Assembly (NCBI GenBank): GCA_964016875.1
Contig: OZ024719.1
Location: forward strand, 63,931,224-63,995,223
Source of the DNA: Fallopia convolvulus
Lineage: Eukaryota > Streptophyta > Magnoliopsida > Caryophyllales > Polygonaceae
Direction of reading: 5' to 3'
Length of the DNA: 64,000 nt
Shown here: one piece after another, positions 43,403-53,710 of the stretch
How positions within the stretch are numbered: position 1 is the first letter of the stretch
Layout: each line of letters opens with the position of its first letter
Notes under the pieces: generated by a model
The model's input: only the letters and a program-made list of their open reading frames with translations
Databases searched by the model: none
What the model was told of the DNA's origin: nothing
Made by a program: the position numbers and the translations under genes

Positions 43403-45013
43403 TCAACGGTTCTGTGGAGGAAAATAGTGCTCAAAGTTCCCCATGAAGTCATACATCATCCTCCAACGCTCAGCATCCTCCGCCTCTCTCTGACGTTGCC
43501 GCTCGTCCTCCCTCGACATGCGTGCGGAGTAGACGGTTTCCCATCTATCCATCCTCCGATGAATGTGATCGGTCTGGAGGTGAAGTTGCTGCATCCGTGC
43601 AGAAAGATCCTCGGCCCATGGTGGTGGTATGCTCGATCCTGCGTACTCGGGCTGAGGAGGTGGTGGGTAGTGAGGCTGGAAATGGTCTTGGTACATCACC
43701 GGGTTGTAAGGCATTAAGCCATATGCATGAGGGTCGACAGGAGATGGTGGAGGGTCGACAGGAGCTTGCGGCACCTCGTTAACGAAGTTGGTTGCTTCGT
43801 TAACAGTGTTGGGCGGTGGCTGGAAATGGTCGTTAACGACCCTGGTTGGCTCGTTGACGAAGATGTTGCCTCCTAATTCCTCCGTCTCCATGTCTTCGTC
43901 GGTAAAGTTGAGCTCCTCAGTGCCGCCCTCGTTGTCGGCTTCCTCGGTATCATTGCCTACGACCTCGGTATCCTCTTGCTCATCTTCTTCTTCATATTCG
44001 TCCACATCATCCCGCTCAAACCGGGTGTGACATGGCCTAAGTGAGAGCTCATCTTCCGGTTTTGGCTCCAATGGGTAAGGTTGGCCCGTCCACACCTCGT
44101 ACCAATTCGGTACGTAGAGTAGCTCGTACATGTCGAGGGAAGGTATGACGACTTGATCTCGAACCTTCACTTTGTAGCCTCCCTCGGCTTGCACGAAAAT
44201 CCCGGAACTATACCAATAGTTCTTGTTGAGGAGTTGAGCGTGGGCCGGTGTGTAGCGGGTGAGATCCACTCCAAGATTCTTAGCCAAGAGGCTAACCAAA
44301 TTGCCACACCACACCTCCTTGGACATGTGGGACTTCTCGACGTAGTAGAGCCATTCGTACCCCAAATTCAAGGGGCCGGGCTCCTCGAAGAGGATGGTGC
44401 GGAAGCAAGCGACCTCCGTCCTTGTAGACCGGTTCAACTCCTTCTTCGGCCAGAATAATGCGGCGAGGACTCTCAAAATGATCCGGAAGATGGGGTTGAC
44501 TATGGTTGCCCCGGATAGCGCCGCGGTGGAGGATTGAACTTCTCCGGTGATGTAGCTCCTAGTGCGGGTCACTCGGTAGTCCTTCAAGCTATAGTCTCTA
44601 GACGGGTTTGGGAGCTCCAAGATTGCATTGAACTCCGCCATGGTGAAGTCACGATCCTCGTTACCGAGCCGGAACCGAATGCGTCCCGCCGAGATCTTCG
44701 ACGAGAAGTTGGTCTCCAAGGTGGCCAAGAACTCGGATGTGAGGGCCGGATAATGTGGCAAGCTCTCTTGCTTCAATAAGTGCGCGGACCCAAGGATGAC
44801 GAAGGCGTCCTTGATATCCGTGTAGATGCCTGTAGAGACGGCGCTAGACTTCGAGAACCATCGGGTGTAGTGGTCCTTCTCCAAGAAATCCCGGTAGCGC
44901 CGTACTTGGCTTTGACTGCTCAAAATCACATCATCCACCCGGGGTGGAGATGGAGACCTGTGGTTCCTCCTCTTCTTCTGGGCTCGAGTAGCGGGTCTGC
45001 TTGAACTAGCCAT
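43403..45013 (-). CDS. Athila ORF in the env position (ATHILA ORF-1-like), 536 aa
   Basis: An intact frame starts MASSSRPATRAQKKRRNHRSP, a basic N-terminus that could be a nuclear signal. A conserved-looking globular part follows at residues about 40-310 (HYTRWFSKSSAVS, MAEFNAILELPNPSRDY, GYEWLYYVEKSHMSKEVW). An acidic stretch (YEEEDEQEDTEVVGNDTEE) and a Pro-rich tail come next. It matches the plant Athila ORF1/plant transposon protein family in style. No signal peptide or membrane segment is visible, so an envelope role is unlikely. Function unknown; DNA or RNA binding is possible. Two palindrome pairs fall in the acidic/Pro-rich part (43776/43797 and 43830/43851) and encode repeated V-N-E/D motifs. 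Confidence 0.85.
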   Translation of the reverse strand: MASSSRPATRAQKKRRNHRSPSPPRVDDVILSSQSQVRRYRDFLEKDHYTRWFSKSSAVSTGIYTDIKDAFVILGSAHLLKQESLPHYPALTSEFLATLETNFSSKISAGRIRFRLGNEDRDFTMAEFNAILELPNPSRDYSLKDYRVTRTRSYITGEVQSSTAALSGATIVNPIFRIILRVLAALFWPKKELNRSTRTEVACFRTILFEEPGPLNLGYEWLYYVEKSHMSKEVWCGNLVSLLAKNLGVDLTRYTPAHAQLLNKNYWYSSGIFVQAEGGYKVKVRDQVVIPSLDMYELLYVPNWYEVWTGQPYPLEPKPEDELSLRPCHTRFERDDVDEYEEEDEQEDTEVVGNDTEEADNEGGTEELNFTDEDMETEELGGNIFVNEPTRVVNDHFQPPPNTVNEATNFVNEVPQAPVDPPPSPVDPHAYGLMPYNPVMYQDHFQPHYPPPPQPEYAGSSIPPPWAEDLSARMQQLHLQTDHIHRRMDRWETVYSARMSREDERQRQREAEDAERWRMMYDFMGNFEHYFPPQNR

Positions 45014-46224
45014 GGATCCTACAAAATAATCGACAATTTTCCAAGATAAGATCTACTCAAAAATAATAGGTACGAGACCCCATACTTGGTCTCAAAATTA
45101 ACCTCGGAATTATTCATAAACTACCCAATTGGGTTGTTCACGAAGCTGGCCTCGGATCAAGTATTGATGAAGTGCAGGGTCGTTAACGAGCCTGGGTGGG
45201 TCGTTAACGACCCGCCGAGAGCAAAACCAGTAATTTCCGAAATTAAATCTACCTCTAATTCAGCACAAATCAAGCATGCGATCTTCTATTATTCTCCACA
45301 ATTCCCTCATTGGTTAAAAGCACCCCATACTTACTCAATTACCCATCCCGAACATGCTACAAATTTCCCGGAATTTTGACATGCAAAGTTCGAACTTTTT
45401 AGATCTATAACAAGAAAAATTCATGCTTTCTTAACTAAAGGGTTACAATAGCTAATCTATCATGAATAATCCTTCCTAAAACATGAACAACTAAGCACAA
45501 TCAAGAATTTCTAGAACGGAATTTAAGCATGCTTCATCGATCTCCCTAAAAATCATGATTCAAGATATGAAATTTAACCCTATAGATAATCAATCATGCA
45601 AATTCAAGCAAGGGTTTAGAAATCATACCGGAGAACCGGGAATTAAAAGGACAAGGGTCGGAATCGGGGTAGGTTAACGAGCTCGTCGTCGACGGTGAAA
45701 AGGCCTTCGAACTCCGGTAACGATGGCGTCTCCGGTGGTCGTTAGCGTGGGATTTCCGACTCGGTGGGAGAAAAGGGAAAGGGGCTTGAGAGAGTTTTGG
45801 GTTTGAGAGTGAATGTGGGAGAGATTGTGGTAGAATTTTGGGAGGGGTAGAAGGGTTTTTATAGGAGGGGTAAAGATAGAGGGGGTGGCGGCTAGGGTTA
45901 GAAAAGTTAACTAGGTTAGAGTTACTTACCTGCCCCGTATTGTGACGAATCGGGTCGTCCGAACTGGGTCGTTAACGACCCTGGGTGGGTCGTTAACGAG
46001 CCACCGTAGCCTCCTTGAGTGAATTTCGACCCCTTTTTTCCTGAAATCTTGTTAGCTCAAAAAATCTTATTTCTATCCTATTTAAACGAAAAAAGAAAAA
46101 TAAAAGAAAGCTAGGAAATAATCTAAAATAAAAAGGAAAATAAAATAAACTAAACCTATTCTAAAAAGCGGGTTGCCTCCCGTAAGTGCTATGTTTAACG
46201 TCGTTAGCCCGACGAGCTCTCTTG
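45014..46224. other. Athila spacer between pol and the env-position ORF
   Basis: Noncoding. It holds the two best palindrome pairs (45180/45201 and 45969/45990). The GGGAGGCAACCCGC-type phrase that follows pol in Athila elements lies near 46167-46185 on the minus strand. Confidence 0.7.
45966..46002. repeat. exemplar of the paired-palindrome motif
   Basis: GGGTCGTTAACGACCC (a perfect 16-bp palindrome) is followed after TGGGT by GGGTCGTTAACGAGCC. The cores are 21 bp apart. The same arrangement is repeated at least a dozen times in the element; positions are given in the findings. Confidence 0.95.
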
Positions 46225-47451
46225 CTAGTCTTGTGGTGTGAGAGCCATGGTAACTCTTATTTCTTCATCAGGATCAGGCTGCACATGGAATTTCTTCAAC
46301 CGGTGTCCATTAACTTTGAAAACGACGCCTCGGTTATCAGTCAACTCTACTGCTCCATGAGGATAAATGTGATGAACCACAAATGGCCCACTCCATCGTG
46401 TCCTTAGCTTCCCTGGGAATAATCGGAGTCTAGAGTTGAATAGAAGTACCTTATCGCCGATGTGGTAAGTTTTTGGCACCAATTTCCGATCATGCCACCT
46501 TTTCGTGCGCTCCTTGTATATTTCAGCATTTTCGTACGCCTTCAGCCTCAATTCTTCTAATGCTTGCAAGTCCATGAATCTTTTTGCTCCAGCCGTGTCG
46601 AGGTTCATGTTGAGCTCCTTGAGAGCCCATAACGCTTTATGCTCCATTTCGACCGGTAAATGACATGCCTTGCCATACACTAGATTATAGGGGGGGTGCG
46701 TAGAGGCGTTTTGTATGCTGTCCTATATGCCCATAGAGCGTCATCCAATTTGGAGGACCAATCCTTTCTAGAACGGGACACTGTCTTCTCTAATATGCTC
46801 TTGATTTGCCTGTTTGAAACTTCAACTTGGCCACTTGTTTGGGGATGATAGGGTGTTGCCACCCGATGAGATACCCCATACTTAGCCAAAAGGGCTTCAA
46901 AACTCCGCTCGATGAAATGGGAGCCACCATCACTGATTAGGACTCTTGGAACGCCGAATCTGGGGAAAATATTGGTCTTGATGAATTTAGCAACAGTCTT
47001 GGCGTCGTTAGTCCTTGTAGCAACAGCTTCCACCCACTTGGAAACATAATCAACCGCAACTAAGATGTACTTGTAGGGTCCTGAGGCAGGAAATGGTCCC
47101 ATGAAATCAATGCCCCATACATCAAATAGCTCAACTTCTAATATCCCAGTTAGTGGATTTTCATGTCTCCAAGTTATGTTGCCTGAGCGTTGGCATCCAT
47201 CACATGCTGTCACATAAGCTTGCACATCTTTGAACATGGTGGGCCAATAGAGACCACTTTGAAAAAATCTTCGCAGTAGTCTTGAATCCTTTTGCATGAC
47301 CTCCAGTTGGCAGTGTGTGGCATTGACGGATCACGTTTTCAATCTCCTCTTCTGGGATACAACGCCTAAAAAGGTGATCACTTCCTTGTTTAAACAAATA
47401 GGGATCGTCCCAATAGTATTGTTTCACATCATGGAGAAATTTCTTCTTCTT
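46225..47451 (-). pseudogene. Athila integrase region, two frameshifts
   Basis: After the stop that ends the main frame, integrase coding continues (FLHDVKQYYWDDPYLFKQG). Zinc-finger residues are in HTLPTGGHAKGF and CDGCQRSG. The catalytic core has GIDFMGPFP, LISDGGSHF and GQVEVSNRQ, giving D, D and E. The C-terminal part has KVLLFNSRLRLFPGKLRTRW. Frames change at a run of six A (plus strand, 47262-47267) and a run of seven G (46690-46696). All catalytic residues are present but split over three frames. Because both breaks are in homopolymers they may be sequence errors. Confidence 0.88.
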
Positions 47452-50400
47452 TTATGGAGTAAGGCCCTCGGGAATTATGCCTCCTACAAGATAGTTAGCG
47501 AAATCCGCAAACCAAGGAGCTTTTGGCCCTCTAATAGCATGGATTGATATTGAGGAAGAAGAAATTGAAGAGGGAGAGGGGATGGATTTTAATTGAGAAG
47601 ACTTAGGTTCAGAAATCTTACCTGGGTGGGTCGTTAACGAGCTAGGTTTCCATTTATTGACCTCGGTACCGACCTCCCGTAGCTCAGTAACGACCCCATT
47701 GGCTTGATTGTCGACCAAACTTGAACATTTTCCCTTTTTATTTGTGTCTTCCAGCCTCGGCACCTCGTTAACGATCCTGAAGGGGTCGGTAACGAGGGTC
47801 TTGCAGAGCTCAACCTCGTTCAGCAGGAGGTGTTCGTCGGGTCTGGAATTATTTATCGGAACGTCATTATTGGACTCGGTGATATGCTCAACTGGCAACC
47901 TGGATAAGTGATCCGCCACTAGATTTTCTGCTTCCTTCTTTTCTCTTATTTCATGATCAAATTCCTGCAGTAAGAGCATCCAACGAAGCAATCTAGGTTT
48001 TGCATCTTTTTTAGCCATTAGGTATCTAACGGCCTCATGGTCAGTATAAACAATCACTTTGGATCCAACAAGATAGGACCGAAATTTTTCAAAGGCAAAT
48101 ACCACAGCAAGGAATTCCTTCTCCGTTGTGGTATACTTACTCTGCACCTCATCCAGCGTCTTACTGGCATAGTATATGGCGTGGAGTTTCTTGTCTTTTC
48201 GTTGCCCTAAAACTGCACCGACTGCATAGTCACTGGCATCGCACATGATCTCAAAGGGTAATGCCCAGTCTGGGGATTGCATGATGGGGGAGGACACAAG
48301 GGCAGCTCTTAACCTGTAAAATGCTTCAAGACATACTGGAGACAGCTCAAACACTACATCTTTCATTAGTAGGTTAGTCAAAGGTTTAGCTATCTTAGAA
48401 AAATCCTGAATAAATCGCCTGTAAAAGCCAACATGCCCTAAAAAACTCCTAATGTCTCTCACAGAAGAGGGAGGAGGTAGTTTTTCAATAAGCTCAATTT
48501 TCGCCTTATCTACTTCTATCTCTCTTTTAGAGACAAGGTGTCCTAGTACTATCCCCTCTTGAACCATAAAGTGACACTTTTCCCAATTCAGTACAAGATT
48601 AGTTTCTTCACATAGTTTAAGCACTCGTGCAAGGTTAGCAAGACAAGAATCAAATGAAGAACCATAAACAGAAAAATCATCCATAAAAACCTCTACAATA
48701 TCCTCTATCATATCAGAAAAAATAGCCATCATACATCTTTGAAAAGTAGCGGGGGCATTGCAAAGCCCAAATGGCATTCTTTTATAAGCAAAGGTTCCAT
48801 AGGGACATGTAAAAGTTGTTTTCTCTTGGTCATCAGGATGAATGGGAATCTGCCAAAAGCCGCTATAGCCATCTAAATAACAGAAGTAATCATGCTGGGC
48901 TAAGCGTTCTAAAACTTGATCTATGAAAGGAAGCGGAAAATGATCTTTTCTAGTAGCGCTATTGAGCTTCCTATAATCAATGCACATCCTCCAACTAGTG
49001 GTGGTTCTAGTCGGAATAAGCTCTCCCTTTTCATTTTCTATCACAGTCATCCCCCCTTTCTTAGGGACTACATGGACCGGACTCACCCATTGGCTGTCCG
49101 AAATAGGAAATATGATCCCTGCATCAAGTAGTTTAATAATTTCCTTTTTAACTACATCTTTCATATTAGGATTTAATCTACGTTGATGCTCTATGGTGGG
49201 TTTATGATTGTCCTCCATGTAAATCCTATGCATGCAAAGAGAAGGGGATATGCCAGTTATATCATCTAGGGAGTAGCCTATGGCTTTTCTATGCATCTTA
49301 AGCACACTTAGGAGTTTTTCTACTTCTTCATCTTTTAATCCAGCATTAATGATGACAGGAAGAGTAGAATTTGGGCCGAGGAATTCATACCTGAGGGAAT
49401 CTGGCAAGGGTTTAAGTGTTGGGGACGGTTCGGCAGGAATTATAATGGGCTCTTTTGGTTCCGTCTTCAACACTTCATGAAAGCATTCGAAAGCCGAGAT
49501 CTCGCCATCTTCGGCAAGGGTCGTTAACGAACCTGAGTGGGTCGTTAACGAGCCTGCCTCTTCTGCCAGGAGAATCGGTAACGATGCTGGGGGACTCGTT
49601 ACTGAGACTACAGTGGTTATTTCTGCCCATCTTTGCCCTGAAATGTCATCGTTGCATGCTGATCTTCCTATGGGGTCTCCACATTCAATGATCTCCTCGT
49701 GGGCGTAGAGCATCTTGACTTCAGCTTTGTCGGACTCCCTGGATTGCTTGAATCGGAATTCCGTCACCTCATCCCCAATTTTGAAAGTTAGGAGTCCTCT
49801 CCTAACATCGATTATAGCTCCTGCTGTGGCGAGGAATGGTCTTCCCAAAATAATAGGCACAACTGGATCTTCGGGCATTGCCATCACGATGAAGTCATTC
49901 GGAACAAAGAAATTACCCACTTGAACTGGGAAATCTTCTAGCAGCCCTGTTGGTTTGATGCAAGATCCATCTGCCATATAAAGCCGCATGTTGACAGGCT
50001 CTAATGGTCCCATATTTGCTCTAGACCAGATTGAGAGTGGAACAAGACTAGCACTGGCACCAAGATCGCATAAAACTTTGAACTTGTGGTTGCCTATGCC
50101 GATTGTGATTGCAAACCTTCCAGGATCTCCAAGCTTTTCTGGAAGAGCTATGGATCTGACCTCATCCTCCAGTTCTGTAATAGATCTTTTCCTGCTAAGA
50201 ATATCTTTCAAAAAATTTGTGTAAGCCGGCATTTCGCTTAGGGCCTCAGCGAATGGGATGGAAATATTAATGCCCTGAAGAATCTTAACGAAACGCTTGA
50301 ACTTACTCTCAGTAGAGTCCATAGATTTCTTAACTGGAAATGGAAGAGTTTTCACCATTCTCGGAACCAAGTTAGGCTCGAGAGGTGAGAGTACCGGGTC

Positions 50401-52092
50401 GACATTGGGGTCGGTCGGTGTCCTCGGCGGGTCGTTACCGACCTTGATGGGGTCGTTAACGAGCCTGGGATTGAGAGGAGGACTCGGTTTAGAAAACTTA
50501 CCTGGGTTGGGCTCGTCAGGAATCCTCGGAGCCTCGTCATCCTGGCTTGTAGGTTCGGTACTAGCTGTCGCTGGCTCGTTAACGAGCTGGCTGGCGAGAT
50601 CTTGTTCCTCCTTCTCTTCAGCTTGAACTCTCTCCGGTAGTGTCTTCCCGCTTCTAAGGTGTACTGCTGCTATTTGGCCTCTAGGGTTCTCTTCGGTACG
50701 ACCCGGGAGTTGCCCTTGTGGTCTTGGAATCCGTGCAGCAAGGTCTCCTAGTTGGGAATCAACACTCTTCTTCCAAATATCGAACTCTCCCCATCTTTTA
50801 TCCAATCCATTGATGCCCTCTTTAATCTCTTGAGCCCATGATGGTGTCTCCTGATGGCCTGGAGGTCGATATGGTGCAGGTCGTCTATCTTGCGGGGGCC
50901 CTGTGTAATTATGATTTGCATTCTGATTGCCCCATGATTGATAGTTGTTCGACCTGTCATTGTAATTAGGCTGGTTCCTGTAGGGTCCTCTCATGTAATT
51001 CATCTCAGCTATCGTCTCAGCGGTTCTAACCTGCTCAATGTAAGTGCAAGCAGAAGTACTATGCGCAGAAGAACCACATTCTTGACATGATTGAGAGGAT
51101 TTCAGAAAACTTACCTGTTTCTTCAAACGGTTGACCTCATCTTGTAAGAATTGATTTTTAACATCGGGGTCAACTTCATCTCGATTGGGCACATAGAGAC
51201 GTTTTTGAGTTTGTGGAGCCTGTTGGGTTCCGTACATAGCATCGTAATTCGCCAGCTTGTCCAACAGTTCCCACGCCTCTGTCGGGTTCATCTCTATAAA
51301 ACCGCACGCAGTATGCGTGTTGATGCGGTTCTTGGTCTCTGCGTTGATACCCTGGAAAAAGATTTCTTGCAATACATATAATGGTTGCCCATGAGTAGGG
51401 CATTGTCTAAGCATCTCTTTAAATCTTTCCCATGTTTCAACAAATGTCTCATTAGGCAACTGGTGATAAGAGGTGATACGTTTCCTTAACTCCGTTGTCT
51501 TAGCAGGAGGGAAAAACTTTGTAAGAAATTGATCATACAAAGCTTTCCAAGTCCTGATAGACTTAGAAGGTAGGCTCTCTAACCAGTTCAGGGCCTTTCC
51601 AGTAAGTGACCATCTAAAAGCTTTCAACAGAACATATTCTAGTGAGACACCTTCAGCAGCTATGGTGTCACATAAATCAAGAAAATTTCTAATATGTTCC
51701 ATAGGGCACTCAGCAGGTTTCCCTTCAAACTGAGCCCGTTTAATCAAGGATATAAATTGAGACTTGATCTCAAAAGGTTTCTCTATCGCAGGAAGCACAA
51801 TAGGAGATTCTGGCACCCTCAGTTCCGGATGCATGTATTGCTTGGCATTCCTTGGATAGGCGTTTAGCTCTTCTTGCAGTCGAGCCTTGTCTGCATCAGC
51901 GCCGTCCTTCTCGGCTCTCAGTGCCTCCATCTGGGTCCGGAGGATCTCTAGCTCTCGAGCCATCTCTTCAGCTGTGGCCATGGCTCGGTTTTCTCGGAGT
52001 CGTCGGTGCAGGGAACGTTCGGGTTCTGAGTAATAACTGGAGCTATCAAACTGAAGCTTTCTTCGTCCTACCGGCATACACTGAGAAAACAA
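47452..52092 (-). CDS. Athila gag-pol polyprotein (gag, protease, RT, RNase H), 1546 aa
   Basis: One long frame. The capsid-like gag domain spans residues about 90-290 (GKALNWLESLPSKSIRTW, FLTKFFPPAKTTELRKRI). A zinc knuckle CQECGSSAHSTSAC is near residue 336. Protease has CDLGASASLVPLS near 674, with DLGA in place of DSGA as is usual in Athila. RT runs from YRKLNSATRKDHFPLP to the catalytic FMDD near 1134. RNase H has CDASDYAVGAVLG, TEKEFLAVV, VYTDHEAVRYL and VADHLSRL, a complete set. The frame closes with TAA after EGLTP at 47452-47454, where related proteins continue into integrase. Several palindrome pairs lie in the linker parts of the protein, read in more than one frame. Confidence 0.93.
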   Translation of the reverse strand: MFSQCMPVGRRKLQFDSSSYYSEPERSLHRRLRENRAMATAEEMARELEILRTQMEALRAEKDGADADKARLQEELNAYPRNAKQYMHPELRVPESPIVLPAIEKPFEIKSQFISLIKRAQFEGKPAECPMEHIRNFLDLCDTIAAEGVSLEYVLLKAFRWSLTGKALNWLESLPSKSIRTWKALYDQFLTKFFPPAKTTELRKRITSYHQLPNETFVETWERFKEMLRQCPTHGQPLYVLQEIFFQGINAETKNRINTHTACGFIEMNPTEAWELLDKLANYDAMYGTQQAPQTQKRLYVPNRDEVDPDVKNQFLQDEVNRLKKQVSFLKSSQSCQECGSSAHSTSACTYIEQVRTAETIAEMNYMRGPYRNQPNYNDRSNNYQSWGNQNANHNYTGPPQDRRPAPYRPPGHQETPSWAQEIKEGINGLDKRWGEFDIWKKSVDSQLGDLAARIPRPQGQLPGRTEENPRGQIAAVHLRSGKTLPERVQAEEKEEQDLASQLVNEPATASTEPTSQDDEAPRIPDEPNPGKFSKPSPPLNPRLVNDPIKVGNDPPRTPTDPNVDPVLSPLEPNLVPRMVKTLPFPVKKSMDSTESKFKRFVKILQGINISIPFAEALSEMPAYTNFLKDILSRKRSITELEDEVRSIALPEKLGDPGRFAITIGIGNHKFKVLCDLGASASLVPLSIWSRANMGPLEPVNMRLYMADGSCIKPTGLLEDFPVQVGNFFVPNDFIVMAMPEDPVVPIILGRPFLATAGAIIDVRRGLLTFKIGDEVTEFRFKQSRESDKAEVKMLYAHEEIIECGDPIGRSACNDDISGQRWAEITTVVSVTSPPASLPILLAEEAGSLTTHSGSLTTLAEDGEISAFECFHEVLKTEPKEPIIIPAEPSPTLKPLPDSLRYEFLGPNSTLPVIINAGLKDEEVEKLLSVLKMHRKAIGYSLDDITGISPSLCMHRIYMEDNHKPTIEHQRRLNPNMKDVVKKEIIKLLDAGIIFPISDSQWVSPVHVVPKKGGMTVIENEKGELIPTRTTTSWRMCIDYRKLNSATRKDHFPLPFIDQVLERLAQHDYFCYLDGYSGFWQIPIHPDDQEKTTFTCPYGTFAYKRMPFGLCNAPATFQRCMMAIFSDMIEDIVEVFMDDFSVYGSSFDSCLANLARVLKLCEETNLVLNWEKCHFMVQEGIVLGHLVSKREIEVDKAKIELIEKLPPPSSVRDIRSFLGHVGFYRRFIQDFSKIAKPLTNLLMKDVVFELSPVCLEAFYRLRAALVSSPIMQSPDWALPFEIMCDASDYAVGAVLGQRKDKKLHAIYYASKTLDEVQSKYTTTEKEFLAVVFAFEKFRSYLVGSKVIVYTDHEAVRYLMAKKDAKPRLLRWMLLLQEFDHEIREKKEAENLVADHLSRLPVEHITESNNDVPINNSRPDEHLLLNEVELCKTLVTDPFRIVNEVPRLEDTNKKGKCSSLVDNQANGVVTELREVGTEVNKWKPSSLTTHPGKISEPKSSQLKSIPSPSSISSSSISIHAIRGPKAPWFADFANYLVGGIIPEGLTP

Positions 52093-52170
52093 ACAAAGAA
52101 AACAAAAATTAAAAACGAAAACGGGGTCGGGCTAGTCCCGATCCCAAAGATAAACTAAAAACTCGTTGCT

Positions 52171-52188
52171 TCCCCGGCAACGGCGCCA
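52171..52188 (-). other. Athila primer-binding site, tRNA-Asp
   Basis: The plus strand reads TCCCCGGCAACGGCGCCA, identical to the 3' end of plant tRNA-Asp including CCA. It lies 3 nt from the 5' LTR. Confidence 0.95.
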
Positions 52189-52191
52189 ATT

Positions 52192-53710
52192 TGTTGATAG
52201 GTTTTCTCGGCCAACAAATAAATTTGTAAGTCAAGACCCCGCTGAGTACAGTGGATTCAGGATCGTTCCACAGGAAGCAAGGTTGTTTGTCTATCAATCT
52301 AATAAAAATTCAAATAAAAATCAAGCAAAACACTAACGAGATGCCTCGCTAACGACCTTGTCAGGATCGTTACCGAACCACCGAACACAAAAAACACCAA
52401 TTAACGACCTAATAAAATTCTAACTAACACTCGGTACCGAAGAAAGTATTCAGCAACGAAGATTTATCAGAAATAATTCAATAAAAACAAATATCTAGGA
52501 TAAGGGACACCACAACATAGCCAAGCATAAGAATTCGTAAGAAGATAAATCATGCCTTTAAATAGATAGAGTCATCAACCTTCATTGACTAGACAAGTAA
52601 ATTAATCTATTTTCATAAACCAACTCACTCAATTGCTTGTTTTGGATCTAAAGCTTGAAACTTCCGTTTGCAAACAATATCAACCTTCAAGTTACTAACT
52701 TTCTCTTTCAATCAAGTTAAAACTCAAATTACCTCAACTCCCGTTTCGGTATTAAGCACAACAAACAATTTCAATAAAGATAAAAGGCATTCAAAACACT
52801 ATCTTACTTCATCAAACATGCTCAACTATGTCGGGCTTAACCCCGACCCTAGAAAAATAGACTACTCACTACTCATGATAAACAAACTAAAAACTTCCAT
52901 AAAAACAAACATTGAAACAAAAACTCAAACTTAAATTAATAACAAAAATATCGTCTTACAGAGAATCAGAGAAAAACCAAAACAAACAATCACCGAACCA
53001 CAAACTCGATCAACGAACCTCGGAAACCGTCGTCACCGAACCTCGTCACCGACTTCCGATCCGGCAGCCTCTCCTTTGGCCTTCCTTCTCCTCCAAAACT
53101 AGCTCTAAACTCTACTCCAAAATTCGCCCCCCCTCTCCTATGCTAGATAGAAGGGTATTTATACTAGAAAATCCTAAAAAACTAAAAAGGCTAAAAGATA
53201 AAAACTTTCCTAAAAAGATAGAAACAATCTCTAAAACATAGAAATAAAATCTAGAAAGATATTAAACCCTAAAATACATATTCTAATAACCCATAAAGAT
53301 TCTAAAAAGATACTCAACCGATACGGAAATAAATTCCCGCTCAGGATCGGTGAATAATAAAATAATACTCCGAAATCTTCTTCTTCGTGGCCTCGTTAAC
53401 GACCCTTCATAGCCTCGTTAACGAGCCTGGGGTTATATTTTCTTCAACACCTCTTCTCGATCTTCTTGAGCTTCGACTTCTTAAATCTTTGCACTCTTCC
53501 GTCCTTCACTGTGATGCTCCAAATTTAGCTCCATTTAGCTCCTTTCCTAGCTAAAACCTGCAAAATACACAAAATAGCGTAGATTCCACCCTTTTCGTAG
53601 ATTTATGCAAAACTAACTAAAAACATTTAAAACTAAACCTAAACTAGACAAAATTAATCCTAATAAACAAAGAATACCTATCAAAAACTATACCAAAAAT
53701 GCGAACATCA
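52192..53710 (-). repeat. Athila 5' LTR (1519 bp)
   Basis: Differs from the 3' LTR at TATAGTGG/TACAGTGG, CACATGAAG/CACAGGAAG and by seven versus eight C at 53127-53133. Palindrome pairs repeat here (52346/52367 and near 53393). Confidence 0.97.

Larger units (their letters stand above)
40169..53710 (-). mobile_element. young Athila-lineage Ty3/gypsy retrotransposon
   Basis: The LTRs are 1520 and 1519 bp with TGTTGATAGG starts and GCGAACATCA ends on the plus strand. Target duplication GTCCT lies at 40164-40168 and 53711-53715. By eye the LTRs differ at only two bases plus one C-run length. Order on the minus strand: 5' LTR, tRNA-Asp primer site, gag-pol (1546 codons), a broken integrase region, a 536-aa ORF in the env position, polypurine tract, 3' LTR. 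It is inserted in gag of the Tat element, whose frame is continuous across the empty site. Coding defects are one stop and two homopolymer frameshifts. Confidence 0.96.

Noticed and set aside
43403..45013. Envelope glycoprotein
   Set aside because: No signal peptide, membrane segment or cleavage site is visible. It matches the Athila ORF1-like family instead.
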